From JACCZX01 sp963824935 (GTDB lineage Bacteria > Pseudomonadota > Gammaproteobacteria > Burkholderiales > Burkholderiaceae_F), in the NCBI GenBank assembly GCA_963824935.1, contig CAWGRF010000014.1:6386-70385 (forward strand): a DNA stretch of 64,000 nucleotides. The letters run 5' to 3'. Of this stretch, positions 52,850-63,157 are shown piece by piece; the stretch's first letter is position 1, and each line of letters begins with the position of its first letter. The translations under genes and the position numbers were made by a program. The notes beneath the pieces are model-generated. The model ran no database searches. It was not told the DNA's origin and was given only the letters and a program-made list of their open reading frames with translations.

Positions 52850-53802
52850 ACGATATTCTCGTCGGCACAGCCTCTTGGGCGGATCCAAGTCTCATTAAGT
52901 CGGGCAAGTTCTACCCGGCAACTGCTAAGACCGCGGAGCAACGTCTGCGCCACTACGCAAAGTCGTTCTCGTTGGTTGAAGTGGACAGCAGCTACTACGC
53001 GCTACCGTCAGTTCAGACCGCATCTCTATGGGCTGAACGAACGCCGCAACACTTCACGTTCGACATCAAAGCATTTCGGCTGCTGACGCAACATCCAACC
53101 GAGCCGAAAATGTTGCCGCCGCAGGTTCGCGATGAATTGGCCGACTGGCCGAAGAAGAACCTTTACTACGGAGATTTGGCCGAGGAACTGAAAGCCGAGG
53201 TGTGGCGCGAGTTCACCGCTGCGCTTGAGCCGCTGCGACTGGCCGGCAAGCTCGGTGCTTTGCTCTTTCAATTCCCGAAGTGGTTCATACCGAACCGTGC
53301 GTGCTTCGATCATTTGCGCGAGATCCGCCGGCGATTGGAGAGTTACCTGATTGCCGTTGAGCTCCGAAACGCGTTGTGGTTCGATGAGCGCCATCGTGAC
53401 AAAACGCTCGCATTCGAGCGCGAGCAAGGATTCTGCAACGTGATCGTCGACGAGCCGCAACTTGGCACCTCCACCATTCCGGCCGTATGGGAGGTAACTG
53501 ATGAGCGGCTTGCAGTGATGCGAATGCACGGGCGCAACGCTGACACGTGGGATAAGCCGGGACTACGAACTGCGTCTGAGCGATTCAACTACGACTACAG
53601 TGAGAAAGAACTCGCGGAGCTCCTGCCGAATATCCAGAAGGTTTCAAAGCGCGCTGACACGGTGCACGTCCTATTCAACGTCAATCATCAGGACCAGGGT
53701 ATCCGCGGAGCGCGAATGCTTCTTAAGCTGCTCGATCAAACTGATGCGCGCCGCAAAAGCGACGACGAATTAGCACTGAACAAAGTAGGCGCACATCGCT
53801 AA
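52846..53802 (+). CDS. DUF72 family protein (YecE-like)
   Basis: 318 aa. The DUF72 entry motif ILVGTASWADPSL is near residue 3, with YYALPS near 45, FDIKAF near 70, AVELRNALWF near 175 and MRMHGRNADTWD near 223. A TIM-barrel-like fold is predicted for the family; its activity is unknown, though a link to DNA repair neighbours has been noted for YecE relatives. ATG 52846 overlaps the SRAP stub stop; the frame is open to 52756 but that part is inside the zinc-ribbon gene. Confidence 0.85.
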   Translation: MNDILVGTASWADPSLIKSGKFYPATAKTAEQRLRHYAKSFSLVEVDSSYYALPSVQTASLWAERTPQHFTFDIKAFRLLTQHPTEPKMLPPQVRDELADWPKKNLYYGDLAEELKAEVWREFTAALEPLRLAGKLGALLFQFPKWFIPNRACFDHLREIRRRLESYLIAVELRNALWFDERHRDKTLAFEREQGFCNVIVDEPQLGTSTIPAVWEVTDERLAVMRMHGRNADTWDKPGLRTASERFNYDYSEKELAELLPNIQKVSKRADTVHVLFNVNHQDQGIRGARMLLKLLDQTDARRKSDDELALNKVGAHR

Positions 53803-53908
53803 CATGGCCGTTAACGGCCAGGAGCAGCCGCGCACGCCGGCTTCACGCATCAGGGATGGGGCCATAACCCCTCCTACAATTTTCCGCACACTTTGGAGGC
53901 AGGTTCCC

Positions 53909-55031
53909 ATGACATCTCCAGACATCGAACTCGAACGCCGCCTCGCTTCCCGCCTGATGGACGTCCTGATCCGCGCTGGGCTCATCCTGGCGCTGGCCTT
54001 ACTCTGCTACCGGATCTTCTCGCCCTTCCTGACCCTGATGGTCTGGGCGCTGATCCTGGCCGTGACGCTTTACCCGCTGCACCAGATGCTCGCCGCCAGG
54101 ATGGGCGGCAGGCAGGGCTGGTCGGCGACGGTGCTGACTCTCCTCGGGGTCGCGTTGATCGTCGCGCCGACTGCTGTGTCTGATGAGTTCGCTCGGCGAC
54201 TCGGTGCAACAGCTGATCACCGACGTGCAGAACAACACCCTGAAAATCCCGCCGCCGCGCGACCGGGTCGCCGAATGGCCGCTGGTCGGAGACAAGGTGC
54301 ATGCGCTTTGGTCCAAGGCCCATTCCGACCTTCCTGCCCTGATCCAGAGCTGGCAGCCAAAGATCGGCGACATCGCCAAGTCGGCGCTCGCCTTCGTCGC
54401 CAGCATCGGCGTCGGGCTGCTGCTGTTCGTCGCCTCCTTCATCATCGCCGGGATCATCATGGCCTTCGGGCAGGCCGGCAGCGGTGCCAGCCTGGCGATC
54501 TTCTCGCGCATCGTCGGCCCGGAGCGCGGCGCGGAGTTCACCAAGCTGTCGACCGCAACCATCCGCGCCGTCGCGGCGGGCGTCCTCGGCGTGGCTCTCA
54601 TCCAGGCCATCATCGTCGGACTCTGCCTGCTGCTCGCTGGCATTCCCTTTGCCGGCGTGCTCACGGTCATCGTCCTCGTCCTCGGCATCGCCCAGGTGCC
54701 TGCACTGCTGGTCACCCTGCCGGCGATTGCCTACATCTGGACGCTCGGCGACTACGGGACCGGCGAAGCGACCCTCTACACGATCCTGCTCTTTGTCGCC
54801 GGCATGACTGACAACGTGCTCAAGCCGCTGATGCTCGGACGCGGCGTCGATGCGCCGATGCCGGTGATCCTGATCGGCGCGCTGGGCGGCATGGCCGTCC
54901 AGGGCATTCTCGGCATGTTCGTCGGCGCGACGCTGCTGGCCCTCGGTTACCAGATTTTCATGGGCTGGGTACACACCAACCCGGATGCCCTTATCGGCAA
55001 GGAAAAGAGCGAAACACCGGCCGCCGGTTGA
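53909..55031 (+). CDS. AI-2E family membrane transporter (frame broken)
   Basis: About 373 aa. The first part (53909 to about 54180) has TM segments with LCYRIFSPFLTLMVWALILA and VTLYPLHQML. After one indel near 54180 the rest is in another frame (SSLGDSVQQLITDVQ, then GIGVGLLLF-type helices and PLMLGRGVDAPMPVILIGAL to 55031). ATG 53909 has TTTGGAGG 13-20 nt upstream. AI-2E proteins include sodium/proton antiporters and TqsA. It leads a five-gene operon with tight spacing. Confidence 0.85.
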
Positions 55032-55035
55032 GCGA

Positions 55036-56598
55036 ATGCGCGCCTCCCCGCCGTGGCGCACGCTGCCGGAGCGCCTGCTTCTGGCAGGTTGCCTGCTGCT
55101 GGGAGCCTGTACGACGGTGGGCCCCGATTTCGTGCGGCCGGAAGTTCCGTGGCTAAACGATTGGTCGAGCAGCGCGCTGCGGTCGGATGCGGCTGAAGGG
55201 CAGCCCCGCGACCGCGCGGCGACCGAACAGTGGTGGCGCAACTTCAACGATCCGGCGCTCGACCGGCTGGTCGCCGAAGCGCAAGAGAAGAACAACGACG
55301 TGCGCACGGCCGGCCTGCGCATTCTCGAGGCGCGCGCCGCGCTTGGCATCGCCGGCAGCGCTTTGTATCCGCAACTGCAGCAACTCAGTGGCGAGGTGCT
55401 GCGCGCCGGTCAGCAGCAGTCGAACGGCCCCGATACCGCCGCTTGGAGCTACCGCGTCGGGCTCGACATCGCCTGGGAACTGGACTTCTGGGGCAAGTTC
55501 CGGCGCGGCATCGAATCCGCGGATGCCGCTTACTTCGCGAGCATCGCTGCCTATGACGACGCGCAGGTGCTGGTTGCGGCGCAGGCCGCCAGCTTCTACG
55601 CCACCATCCGCACCACCGAACTGCGCCTGCGCATTGCGCACGAGAACGCCGCGCTGCAAAAGCGCAGCCTTGAAATTACCGAACGCCTCTTCAAGAGCGG
55701 TAACGAGTCGGAGCTCGATGTCCAGCAGGCGCTGACCCAGTACCTGAGTACCGTCGCTTCAATTCCCGAGCTCGAGGGCAGCGTGCGCCAGGTGCAGAAC
55801 GCGCTCAGCGTGCTGCTCGCCCGACCGCCGGGTCCGCTGCCCGAGATGGAGGCGGGACGCGAGAAGATTCCGACGGCCGAACTCGCGGTCATCGTCGACC
55901 TGCCAGCAGACCTGCTGCGCCGCCGGCCGGACGTGCGCGCGGCGGAGGCGCGTCTCGCCGCGCAGTCGGCTCAGATTGGCGTCAGTGAGGCTGCCCTCTA
56001 CCCTTCGATCGCGCTGGTCGGCTCGGTCGGCCTCTCCGCCGCCTCGCTCGACTGGTCGGCGCGCACCCTTCAGTGGGCCGTCGGCCCGTCGCTCGTGTGG
56101 AACATCTTCGACTGGGGCAGGCTGAAGAACCAGGTGCTGGTCCAGGATGCACGCTTTCAGCAGCTCCACGAACAGTATCAGGGCACGGTGCTGCGAGCCG
56201 CCCGCGAACTCGACGATGCCGCTGTCGATTTCGCCAAGTTTCGCGCCCAGGTCGACATCCTGAGCGACGCCGTCCAGGCAGCCCGTCGGTCGCTCGACAT
56301 CGCGAACATCCAGTATCGCGAGGGGCTGGTCGACTTTCAGCGTGTCCTTGACTCGCAACGCAGCCTGTTCAGCCAGCAGGAGCGGCTGGTGAGCACCCAG
56401 GGCGGCGTCACCCAGAGCCTGATCTCCGTTTACAAGGCGATCGGCGGCGGCTGGCAGGTCACCCGCGCCGAGCCCCTCGTCGATGAATCGACCCGCGCCG
56501 CAATGAGCGAGCGCAGCAACTGGAAGGGACTGCTCGACGCACCGCTTCCACCACCCGAGACCGAATTTTTCCCACCCCGACCGACAGAAACGCCATGA
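55036..56598 (+). CDS. NodT-family outer-membrane efflux lipoprotein
   Basis: 520 aa, intact. A lipoprotein signal (LLGAC, Cys about 25) precedes TolC-family helices with QWWRNFNDPALDRLVAEAQ, LLRRRPDVRAAEARLAAQSA and SLVWNIFDWGRLKNQV. It starts 4 nt after the AI-2E stop and its own stop overlaps the HlyD start (ATGA at 56595). Paralogous to the broken NodT at 37558-38969, with a clearly different sequence, so not a duplicate of it. Confidence 0.92.
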   Translation: MRASPPWRTLPERLLLAGCLLLGACTTVGPDFVRPEVPWLNDWSSSALRSDAAEGQPRDRAATEQWWRNFNDPALDRLVAEAQEKNNDVRTAGLRILEARAALGIAGSALYPQLQQLSGEVLRAGQQQSNGPDTAAWSYRVGLDIAWELDFWGKFRRGIESADAAYFASIAAYDDAQVLVAAQAASFYATIRTTELRLRIAHENAALQKRSLEITERLFKSGNESELDVQQALTQYLSTVASIPELEGSVRQVQNALSVLLARPPGPLPEMEAGREKIPTAELAVIVDLPADLLRRRPDVRAAEARLAAQSAQIGVSEAALYPSIALVGSVGLSAASLDWSARTLQWAVGPSLVWNIFDWGRLKNQVLVQDARFQQLHEQYQGTVLRAARELDDAAVDFAKFRAQVDILSDAVQAARRSLDIANIQYREGLVDFQRVLDSQRSLFSQQERLVSTQGGVTQSLISVYKAIGGGWQVTRAEPLVDESTRAAMSERSNWKGLLDAPLPPPETEFFPPRPTETP

Positions 56599-57699
56599 GC
56601 AAGGAAACCGCAGGCAACGCCGGCCCGGGGGCGGGCGCCCGCATCGGTGCGATTGTCATCGCGGCTGTGATCCTCGTCAGCCTGCTGCTCTACTTTGTGG
56701 GTGATCGCCTGACTCCGTACACGACGCAGGCGCGCATCCAGGCCTTCGTCGTGCCGGTGGCGGCCGAGGTGGCAGGCAAGTTCTCGAAGGTGTACATCCG
56801 AAACAATGACGAGGTGCAGCCCGGACAACCGCTGTTCGACATCGATCCGAAGCCGTACGAGATTGCGCTGCAACGGGCCCGCGCCGACTACGCGTCGGTG
56901 CGCAGCTCGGTCAACGCGTCGGTCGCCGGCGTGGACGCGGCGCGCGCCTCACTGGCGGCCGCGCAGGCGCACCGTGAAATGGCCGAAAGCGACGCCAGCC
57001 GCCAGGAGCACCTGTACGAGGAAGATCCCGGCGCCATTTCGGTGCGCCGTCTCGAGGGCGCGCAGTCGACCCGCGAGGAAGCGCGCAGCAAGGTCCGCCG
57101 CGCCGAGGCCGATCTGCGCAAGGCGCAGGAGGCCGCTGGTGAGCCAGGCGACGACGAACACGCAGGTGCAGAGCGCCCGCGCGGCAGTCGAGAAAGCCGA
57201 ACTGGACCTGGCCCGAACGAAGGTGCTCGCGCCTGCGCGTGGCGTCGTCACCGACCTGCGCACCGACGTCGGCCACTACGCACAGCCCGGCGCGCCGGTG
57301 ATGACGCTGATCGCGATGCACGACCTGTGGATCAGCGCCGACATGACCGAAAACAACCTCGGCAATATCGACCCGGGGGACAAAGTCGCCATCGTCCTTG
57401 ACATCCTGCCCGGGGAGGTGCTCAAGGGCCGCGTGCGCAGCATCGGCGGCGGCGTCGCCGGCAGCCAGCCACCACCGCCGGGCACCTTGCCTCAGGTAGA
57501 AAACAGTCGCGACTGGCTGCGCCCGGCGCAACGCATACCGGTCGCGATCGAGTTCGACCCGGCCGAGTTGCCACGCCTGCGTGTCGCCCGCATCGGCGGC
57601 CAGGCCGAGGTGCTTGTGTATACGGATGACAACCCGATCATGAACACGCTCGGCGCGCTCTACATTCGCTTCATGAGCTGGCTGTCCTACCTCTACTGA
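56595..57699 (+). CDS. HlyD/EmrA-type membrane fusion protein (frame broken)
   Basis: About 368 aa. One N-terminal membrane helix (GAIVIAAVILVSLLLYFVG), then DIDPKPYEIALQRARADY and a long coiled coil up to about residue 180. The first frame leaves the family after RKAQEAA. From about 57135 another frame continues with ARAAVEKAELDLARTKVLAP, GVVTDLRTDVGHYAQPG and on to 57699. One indel near 57135. It links the DUF2955 exporter to the NodT duct, an AaeA/EmrA-like layout. Confidence 0.87.
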
Positions 57700-58753
57700 G
57701 TGCCGAACATGCACCCCGGGGACAAGGCAACCCTGCGACTGACTCTCGGTCTCGGCCTCGCCGCGCTGATCGCCTACGGCATGGCGCTGACCGTTCCCTA
57801 CGTCGTCTGCGTGATGGCCGTGGTCCTGCTCAGCAAGCCGGGGCCGCCGCTGCCGCTGGCCAAGGGGATCGTCGCCGCTCTAGTCATTGCCGGGATGGTC
57901 GCCGCTGGCGTGGTAATGGTGCCGCTGCTGGAGAACTACGCCATCGCCGGCATCCTGCTGACGGCAGTCATACTCTTCGTGATCTTCTTCGCGGGGTTGG
58001 TCAGCGGCAGTCCGTTGGCCATGGTGCTGGTGATCGCCTTCGCGATGATGCCCGTGGTGGGCGTCATCGAGCAGGCATTGGTCGGCATGTTGGCCCTGTC
58101 TCTGGCAGTCGGCGTCGCGGTCGGCACGCTGGTTGGCTTCATTTCGAGCGCCTTCTTTCCGGACCGGACAGCGCCGACCGCGGCTGCCAGAGCCGCCGCG
58201 GCCCGGCCGCGCCGCCGCCGCATGGATTGCCCTGCGCGCGACATTGATCGTGATGCCCGTCTTCGTCCTGGCGCTGACCGATCCGTCGTTCTACCTTGCC
58301 GCGATCATGAAGACCGTCACGCTCAGCCAGCAGGCCGGCGAGACCGATGCTCGCTCCGCCGGCCGCGAACTCGTGGGGTCGACGCTGATGGGCGCCTTCG
58401 TCGCCGTCGGAATCTGGTTCGGCCTGTCGCTGTGGCCCAACTTATGGATGCTCGTACTTTGGATGATGGCCGCGGCACTCTGGGTCGGCTCCGCCATGAC
58501 CGGCGCCCGGCGATCGCGCTTTCGACCCTCGTTCTGGAGCAACGCGCTGATCACGGCGCTGATCCTGATCGGCCCCGCGATCGAGGACAGTGCCAGCGGC
58601 AAGAGTGTTCTCGAGGGCACCGTCGTGCGGACCTGCCTCTTCGTCGGCGTCGCGCTCTATGCCTGGGGAACGATCCTGCTGCTCGAGCGCTGGCGTCCCG
58701 CACGATTGCCGGCAGTCCGGCCCAAACCCGCATCGGAGGAGAGACCTGCATGA
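57700..58753 (+). CDS. DUF2955 (FUSC-like) inner-membrane exporter (frame broken)
   Basis: About 351 aa with some ten membrane helices in two halves. It starts from GTG 57700 directly after the HlyD stop. The first half ends in a Pro/Arg-rich cytosolic loop where the frame shifts (near 58215). The second half continues in another frame from RATLIVMPVFVLALTDPSFY to 58753. DUF2955 proteins pair with HlyD-type adaptors and resemble aromatic-acid exporters (AaeB). The substrate is unknown. Confidence 0.83.
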
Positions 58754-59224
58754 TTCTCACAAACTTTCTCGTCGGCCTGCTTGTCATGCTGGTGTGCCTC
58801 GCCATCCAGGCGTTCGTTACCTTCTGGTGCGTGCGCTACTTCGTGCGCCGGATTCGCCAGGTGAAACCTAAACCCGAGGACTATTTGCGAGCCGGTCTCC
58901 GGCCATTGCTGGTGGCGATGGTCGCGATGATGCTCGGCACATTCGTCCAGGTCGCTCATATGGGGAGGGCTGTTCGTCGTTCTCGGCGAATTCACCGAGT
59001 TCTACGAAGCGGTCTACCACTCGGCGGTCAACTTTGCCTCGCTCGGCTATGGTGACATCGTGATGAGCAAGAACAGGAAGCTGCTCGGCCCGCTGGAAGC
59101 CATTAACGGCGTGCTGATGCTCGGCATGAGTGCAGCTGCGCTGACGGTCATCCTCCAGCAGTTGGTGAAGCTGCAGTACGGCGAAGATTTGCAGGCTGCG
59201 GACGACGATGGCCCGCAGCGTTGA
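58750..59224 (+). CDS. Two-helix potassium channel protein (frame broken)
   Basis: About 157 aa. Helices at residues 3-28 and 50-72 precede the pore loop SAVNFASLGYGDI, which holds the K+ filter (GYGD), and a last helix with AINGVLMLGMSAAAL. The frame breaks at about 58965 (HMG to GLFVVLGEF). The start overlaps the exporter stop (ATGA at 58750-58753). A channel with AI-2E and export genes suggests an operon for ion balance during export. Confidence 0.78.
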
Positions 59225-59281
59225 GAAGTGAAGCCGCCATCAGGGCGACTTCGATGACTAGGGCTTGGGCTTCGTTGCGGT

Positions 59282-59635
59282 TCAGGCTTTCTTGACCCAA
59301 GCGGAGCACCAGCCCTTGGCGGCTACTTCGCGCCCAGCGAAGATGTCACACGGACCCCACGGATCAGTTGCCTTTGCCTTGTAGAAGCTGCAGTTGGAGC
59401 ACAGTTGGTCGGCCTGGAATTTCGGGAATTTTGCCTTGTCGACCTTCGCGGCGTCGTGCTTGTAGCCGAGCTGCTGCGCTTGAGGTTCGTTCTCTTCGAC
59501 GCGCTTCGCGGGCGCGCCGGACTTGGCGGCCTGCGCCAACGCGCCACCGCTGCGCGCAGCGGCGACCGTGACAACCGCGAGTGAACTGAGCTTCAACCAT
59601 TGACGACGTCCGGGGCGGAAAGATGCGTGGGACAT
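59282..59635 (-). CDS. High-potential iron-sulfur protein (HiPIP), copy 2
   Basis: 117 aa, near-identical to the copy at 51168-51521: same Tat signal (RRQWLKLSS), same four cluster Cys (CSNCSFYKAK, GPCDIF, GWCSAW). About five substitutions lie in the signal region and beside the first two Cys. Both copies look functional. Divergent from the second glycosylase gene. Confidence 0.9.
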   Translation of the reverse strand: MSHASFRPGRRQWLKLSSLAVVTVAAARSGGALAQAAKSGAPAKRVEENEPQAQQLGYKHDAAKVDKAKFPKFQADQLCSNCSFYKAKATDPWGPCDIFAGREVAAKGWCSAWVKKA

Positions 59636-59722
59636 ACAACCTCCTTGACTCGATGTGGCTAAGTGGCCTGATCAAGGCGCAGAAAATCCCCGCGCTCATG
59701 ACGGGCATGTTCCTTCACGACG

Positions 59723-59744
59723 CGGCACGGCAAATGCCGTGCCG
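59723..59744. promoter_or_regulatory. Perfect inverted repeat in the HiPIP/glycosylase divergent promoter, copy 2
   Basis: CGGCACGGCA (59723-59732), AA, TGCCGTGCCG (59735-59744). Its position midway between two divergent start codons suggests an operator shared by both genes. Copy 1 has lost one base in the left arm. Confidence 0.5.
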
Positions 59745-59770
59745 GAAATAAGCTCGCCCCGGAAGAGCGC

Positions 59771-60499
59771 ATGGAGCGGAACCCGATGCAACTCATCAAG
59801 ATTGCACGTCGCTTGCGCCGCGAAGTCGGGCGTTTGACGTTTCGCGCGCCGGTCGCCTGCGTCTACAACCCGCTCGATTACGCGTGGGCGCCGCACTGCG
59901 AATACCTTGAACGTTACGGCACCGGGCACCCCTCGGTTCTGCTGGTTGGATTGAACCCCGGGCCGTTCGGCATGGCACAAACCGGCGTTCCGTTCGGCGA
60001 AGTGACCATCGTGCAAGGTTGGCTCGGAATCAAGAAGCGCGCCGGCCGACCGGCGTGCGAGCATCCCAAGCGGCCCGTCTTGGGTTTCGCCTGCCATCGG
60101 CACGAGGTCAGCGGCGAGCGGTTCTGGAGTTGGGCGCGCGACATATGCGGCACGCCGGAACGATTCTTCGCGCGCTTCTTCGTCACCAACTACTGCCCAC
60201 TGTTGTTCCTCGAAGAAAGTGGTCGCAACCGCACGCCGGAGAAATTGCCGAGGGCGGAACGCGAGTCGCTCTTCGCGGCATGCGATCGTGCACTGCAAGA
60301 CACGGTTACCCAGATGCGTCCGCGGTATGTCGTGGGTGTCGGACACGTTGCGGCGACCCGTGCGGCGCAAGCGCTTGCGCACACCGGCGTAACGCTGAGC
60401 CAGGTCCCACATCCAAGTCCGGCGAGCCCTGCGGCCAATCGCGGCTGGGCGGAGCAGGTGAACCGCGCGCTTGGTGCGCTGCGAGCAAGTCCGCGTTGA
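59771..60499 (+). CDS. SMUG1-type uracil-DNA glycosylase, copy 2
   Basis: 242 aa from ATG 59771. It carries both SMUG motifs (GLNPGPFGMAQTGVPFG and HPSPASPAANRGW) and about ten amino-acid differences from copy 1 (for example GRAGRPA for GRVGRPA-type changes and LSQVPHP for LGKVPHP). The base-excision role is as for copy 1. Both copies retain catalytic residues. Confidence 0.88.
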   Translation: MERNPMQLIKIARRLRREVGRLTFRAPVACVYNPLDYAWAPHCEYLERYGTGHPSVLLVGLNPGPFGMAQTGVPFGEVTIVQGWLGIKKRAGRPACEHPKRPVLGFACHRHEVSGERFWSWARDICGTPERFFARFFVTNYCPLLFLEESGRNRTPEKLPRAERESLFAACDRALQDTVTQMRPRYVVGVGHVAATRAAQALAHTGVTLSQVPHPSPASPAANRGWAEQVNRALGALRASPR

Positions 60500-60732
60500 G
60501 GACGTTTAGGCGCAGGTTGAAGGCCCGCGGCGCTTTTCGTCGGCTACAACCGCGCAGCCTTAAGTGACGCCGAAGCGTTGGTTCTGCCTATTCCGCCCGT
60601 TAGATGCCGTGCATTCCACCGGTTTCTCCGCGCTGTGCGCGACTCCTCGGTGTGCTGCAATTCCCGGAGGAACTGGTCTGCAGCCGTGAGCTGGAGGAGA
60701 GTTGGTTTGATGTCCCCGAGAAACACCCTGCG

Positions 60733-61612
60733 ATGCCGGTTGTAGCGGTCATTAATCGCAAGGGCGGTAGTGGCAAGAGCACGCTCGCCACGCACCTTGC
60801 TGGCTATTGCGCCAACGCGGGTGCTGCGGTGATTCTCGGCGACGTCGATCGCCAACTATCAACTCAAATTTGGCTACGCCAGCGCAAGACACGGCAGCTC
60901 GGCCACGCCAAGGAGATCAGAGGCTGGAGCATCGATCCGCAAGAGCTTCGTCCGCCCACCCGCCGGCATCGAACATGTCATCGTCGACACACCGGGCGGT
61001 CTACGTGGCTTCGATCTGGCGCGGGTCGTCATGTACGCGGATGCGATCTTGATACCGGTGTGCAACTCTATCTTTGATCGGGAGTCGGCGGCCGAATGCC
61101 TGGCCGAACTGCGCGCGCTCCCCCGTGTTGCGACAGGTCGCTGCAAGCTGGCCGCAGTCGGCATGAGGCTCGACGCTCGCACCAAGTCGGCGGAGGTCCT
61201 GCAGGCTTGGGCGACGAGCTTGAGTGTTCCGTTCATCGCCGTGCTGCGCGAATCTCAGGCCTATGTCCGCTGCATCGAGAAAGGACTTTCAGTTTTCGAT
61301 CTGCCGGCCTCGCAGGTTCAGACCGACCTTGCGCAATGGGAGCCGATCCTGGATTGGCTGCACCCGATCATGCAGCCAGCACAGCGCGCCGCCGATGAAA
61401 TGCAGCGAACTCCGGCGCGGCTGCACGCTACAAGCAGCTCTGCCGTCAATGGCGCTACTACACGGGAGCACGCGCAGCGAGCGTTGGAACCGCTTGCGCC
61501 CGAGCGACAGCGCGCGCCCAGCCCGCCCACGCAAACTGCGATCGCCGTTTCTACATTGCGCCGTTTACGCGACGCGTTGCCGATTCCACGATTCCTGCAA
61601 CGCACGCCGTAG
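60733..61612 (+). CDS. ParA/MinD-family ATPase (frame broken)
   Basis: About 293 aa. The deviant Walker A KGGSGKST is near residue 10, with GDVDRQLSTQIWL near 36. The first frame loses the family near 60950. The following frame continues with EHVIVDTPGG (Walker B), DAILIPVCNSIFD and VLRESQAYVRCIEKGLSVFD to 61612. An Ala/Pro/Arg-rich C-terminal tail of about 70 residues is unlike chromosomal ParA. ATG 60733 starts MPVVAVINRKGG. No ParB or parS is near; an orphan cargo- or septum-positioning ParA is likely. One indel near 60950. Confidence 0.85.
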
Positions 61613-61696
61613 CACTCACCAGCGCGGCGCCGATTGGCTCGGGCACGGCGCTTTCCGCAGCGAGTCCAGCATCCTTGAGCTCCGGGCAATAACGAA

Positions 61697-61728
61697 TAAA
61701 AAAAGAGCCACGCGCAGCGCGTGGCTCT
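61697..61728 (-). terminator. Intrinsic terminator of the subtilase gene
   Basis: AGAGCCACGC (61704-61713) and GCGTGGCTCT (61719-61728) form a perfect 10-bp stem with loop GCAGC. Seven A at 61698-61704 give a T-run on the minus strand. It lies 20 nt after the protease stop and may also act on the plus-strand ParA transcript as a barrier. Confidence 0.82.
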
Positions 61729-61747
61729 TCCGTCGTGCGGTCAGTCG

Positions 61748-63157
61748 TTAGGGAGTCGCCAACAACGCGGCATCGGCCCGAATCAGTCCGGCACCGACGG
61801 CGTTGCAGACGGCGCCGCCGCAGTCGGTGTCCCAGCTGATCGAAACGTTCGGAACCGTGTTGTCGAAAATGACCCGTGTGCCACTCGTGAGAATCGGCAG
61901 CGCTGTGTTCTTCAGGATCGTCTCGACCTGCGCCTGGGTCAGCGCGGGATTCTTCTGCAGCATCATCGCTGCCACCGAGGCGACATGGGGCGTCGCCATC
62001 GACGTGCCGCCGACGTAGAAGAAGTTACCGCTGTTACGGCCGACGAGATCACCGATGCCCCTCGACCACCAGGGCAGGTGGTTGTAGCCGGGGTCGCCGG
62101 GGAACGGGCCGCGTACCCAGGAGCCCGGCGCAAGCACGTCGAGTTGTTGGCCTGCCAACTCGCGGCTGCTGAAGTCGGAAACGTAGACATCATCTGCGGT
62201 GGTCGGGTCGGCCACTTCGCCCGAGCCCGCCAGCAGCGGCGGCACCAGTGACGGCGAGCCGTTTTTCAGCCACCACATCCGATAGCGGGGTCCCGCTTGC
62301 GGCGTGCCCGGCGGCGGCGTAATCCACTCGCGGACCCACCCGGCCGAGCCGGCCGAGATCACCGGCGCGTAGGCGCCAGGAAAACTCATGCCGGTCTCGC
62401 CCTCGTTGCCCGCGGCTGCCACGACGATCACGCCGTTGTCGATCGCATAGTCGATCGCAGACTTTTCCACCGCGTCGAGCAGCAGATCCGCCGAGGCTCA
62501 TGTTGATCACCATCGGGCTGAATCCGGCCAGCTTCAGATTGGTGGCGTAGCGGATGCCCGCTGCGATCATCTCGCTGGTGCCGAAGACTGCCTTGGTGGC
62601 AGGACGGGCGGGCTACATTTGGGCAGCGCCGGGACCTGATAGTCAGCCAGCACCTTGATCGGGATAGACCGTCACATTGGGCGCGATGCCGCGCACGACA
62701 ATCGGCGGCAATGGAAACCCGCCGACCGCATCGAAGTTCGAGCGATAGAAGTAGCCGAGGATCGTGCTGGCGACGTGCGTGCCGTGCGTCGAGCCCGACC
62801 GAACCGACCCAGGTGTCCGTGCGAAGTGTTCCCACCTCGACGCCGAGTCCGCATACGTCCTTCTTCGCCTTGAAGCTCACTGGCTGGTGGAACCCAGTCC
62901 CCAGATTGGTCGCGACGCGCGCGTCCGGAAAGTAGTCGCGCCAGTTCGGAACCATGCCGGTGTCGAGCACCGCCACATAGACTCCGCTGCCTGTCTGGGT
63001 GACCGCTTCGATGTTGATGAGGTCGGAATCCCACGTCGTATACCCGCCCGCCGGTGCTGTCTAGGCCGCTGAATATGTTCTGCGCAAACGCCGTTGACGT
63101 CGTGGCGAGCACGAGCGCGGCGAGCACTGAGCGCAGAGTTGGAGCGGTTAGCTTCAT
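61748..63157 (-). CDS. Secreted subtilisin-family (S8) serine protease (frame broken several times)
   Basis: About 465 codons from ATG 63157 (AAGGAGG at 63164-63170, rc). A signal peptide (APTLRSVLAALVLATTSTAF) precedes the S8 catalytic domain. Asp is in VAVLDTG (about 62970), His in THGTHVAST (about 62780), oxyanion Asn in VVAAAGNEG (about 62410) and Ser in GGTSMATPHVAS (about 62005). These lie in different frames, so at least four indels (near 63050, 62810, 62610 and 62490) are needed. The last 240 codons (62470-61748) are intact. The full triad and the terminator suggest a working gene behind sequence errors. Confidence 0.85.

Larger units (their letters stand above)
59247..60514. repeat. 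Direct repeat copy 2 (HiPIP plus uracil-DNA glycosylase module)
   Basis: Second copy of the 1.27-kb module (first at 51131-52402), same orientation, with both genes complete. The roughly 6.8 kb between the copies holds the zinc-ribbon, SRAP stub, DUF72 and the AI-2E efflux operon. Scattered substitutions of a few percent show that the duplication is not brand new and is not an assembly echo. Confidence 0.85.

Noticed and set aside
51131..60514. Composite transposon bounded by the duplicated modules
   Set aside because: No transposase, resolvase or terminal inverted repeats in or beside either copy.
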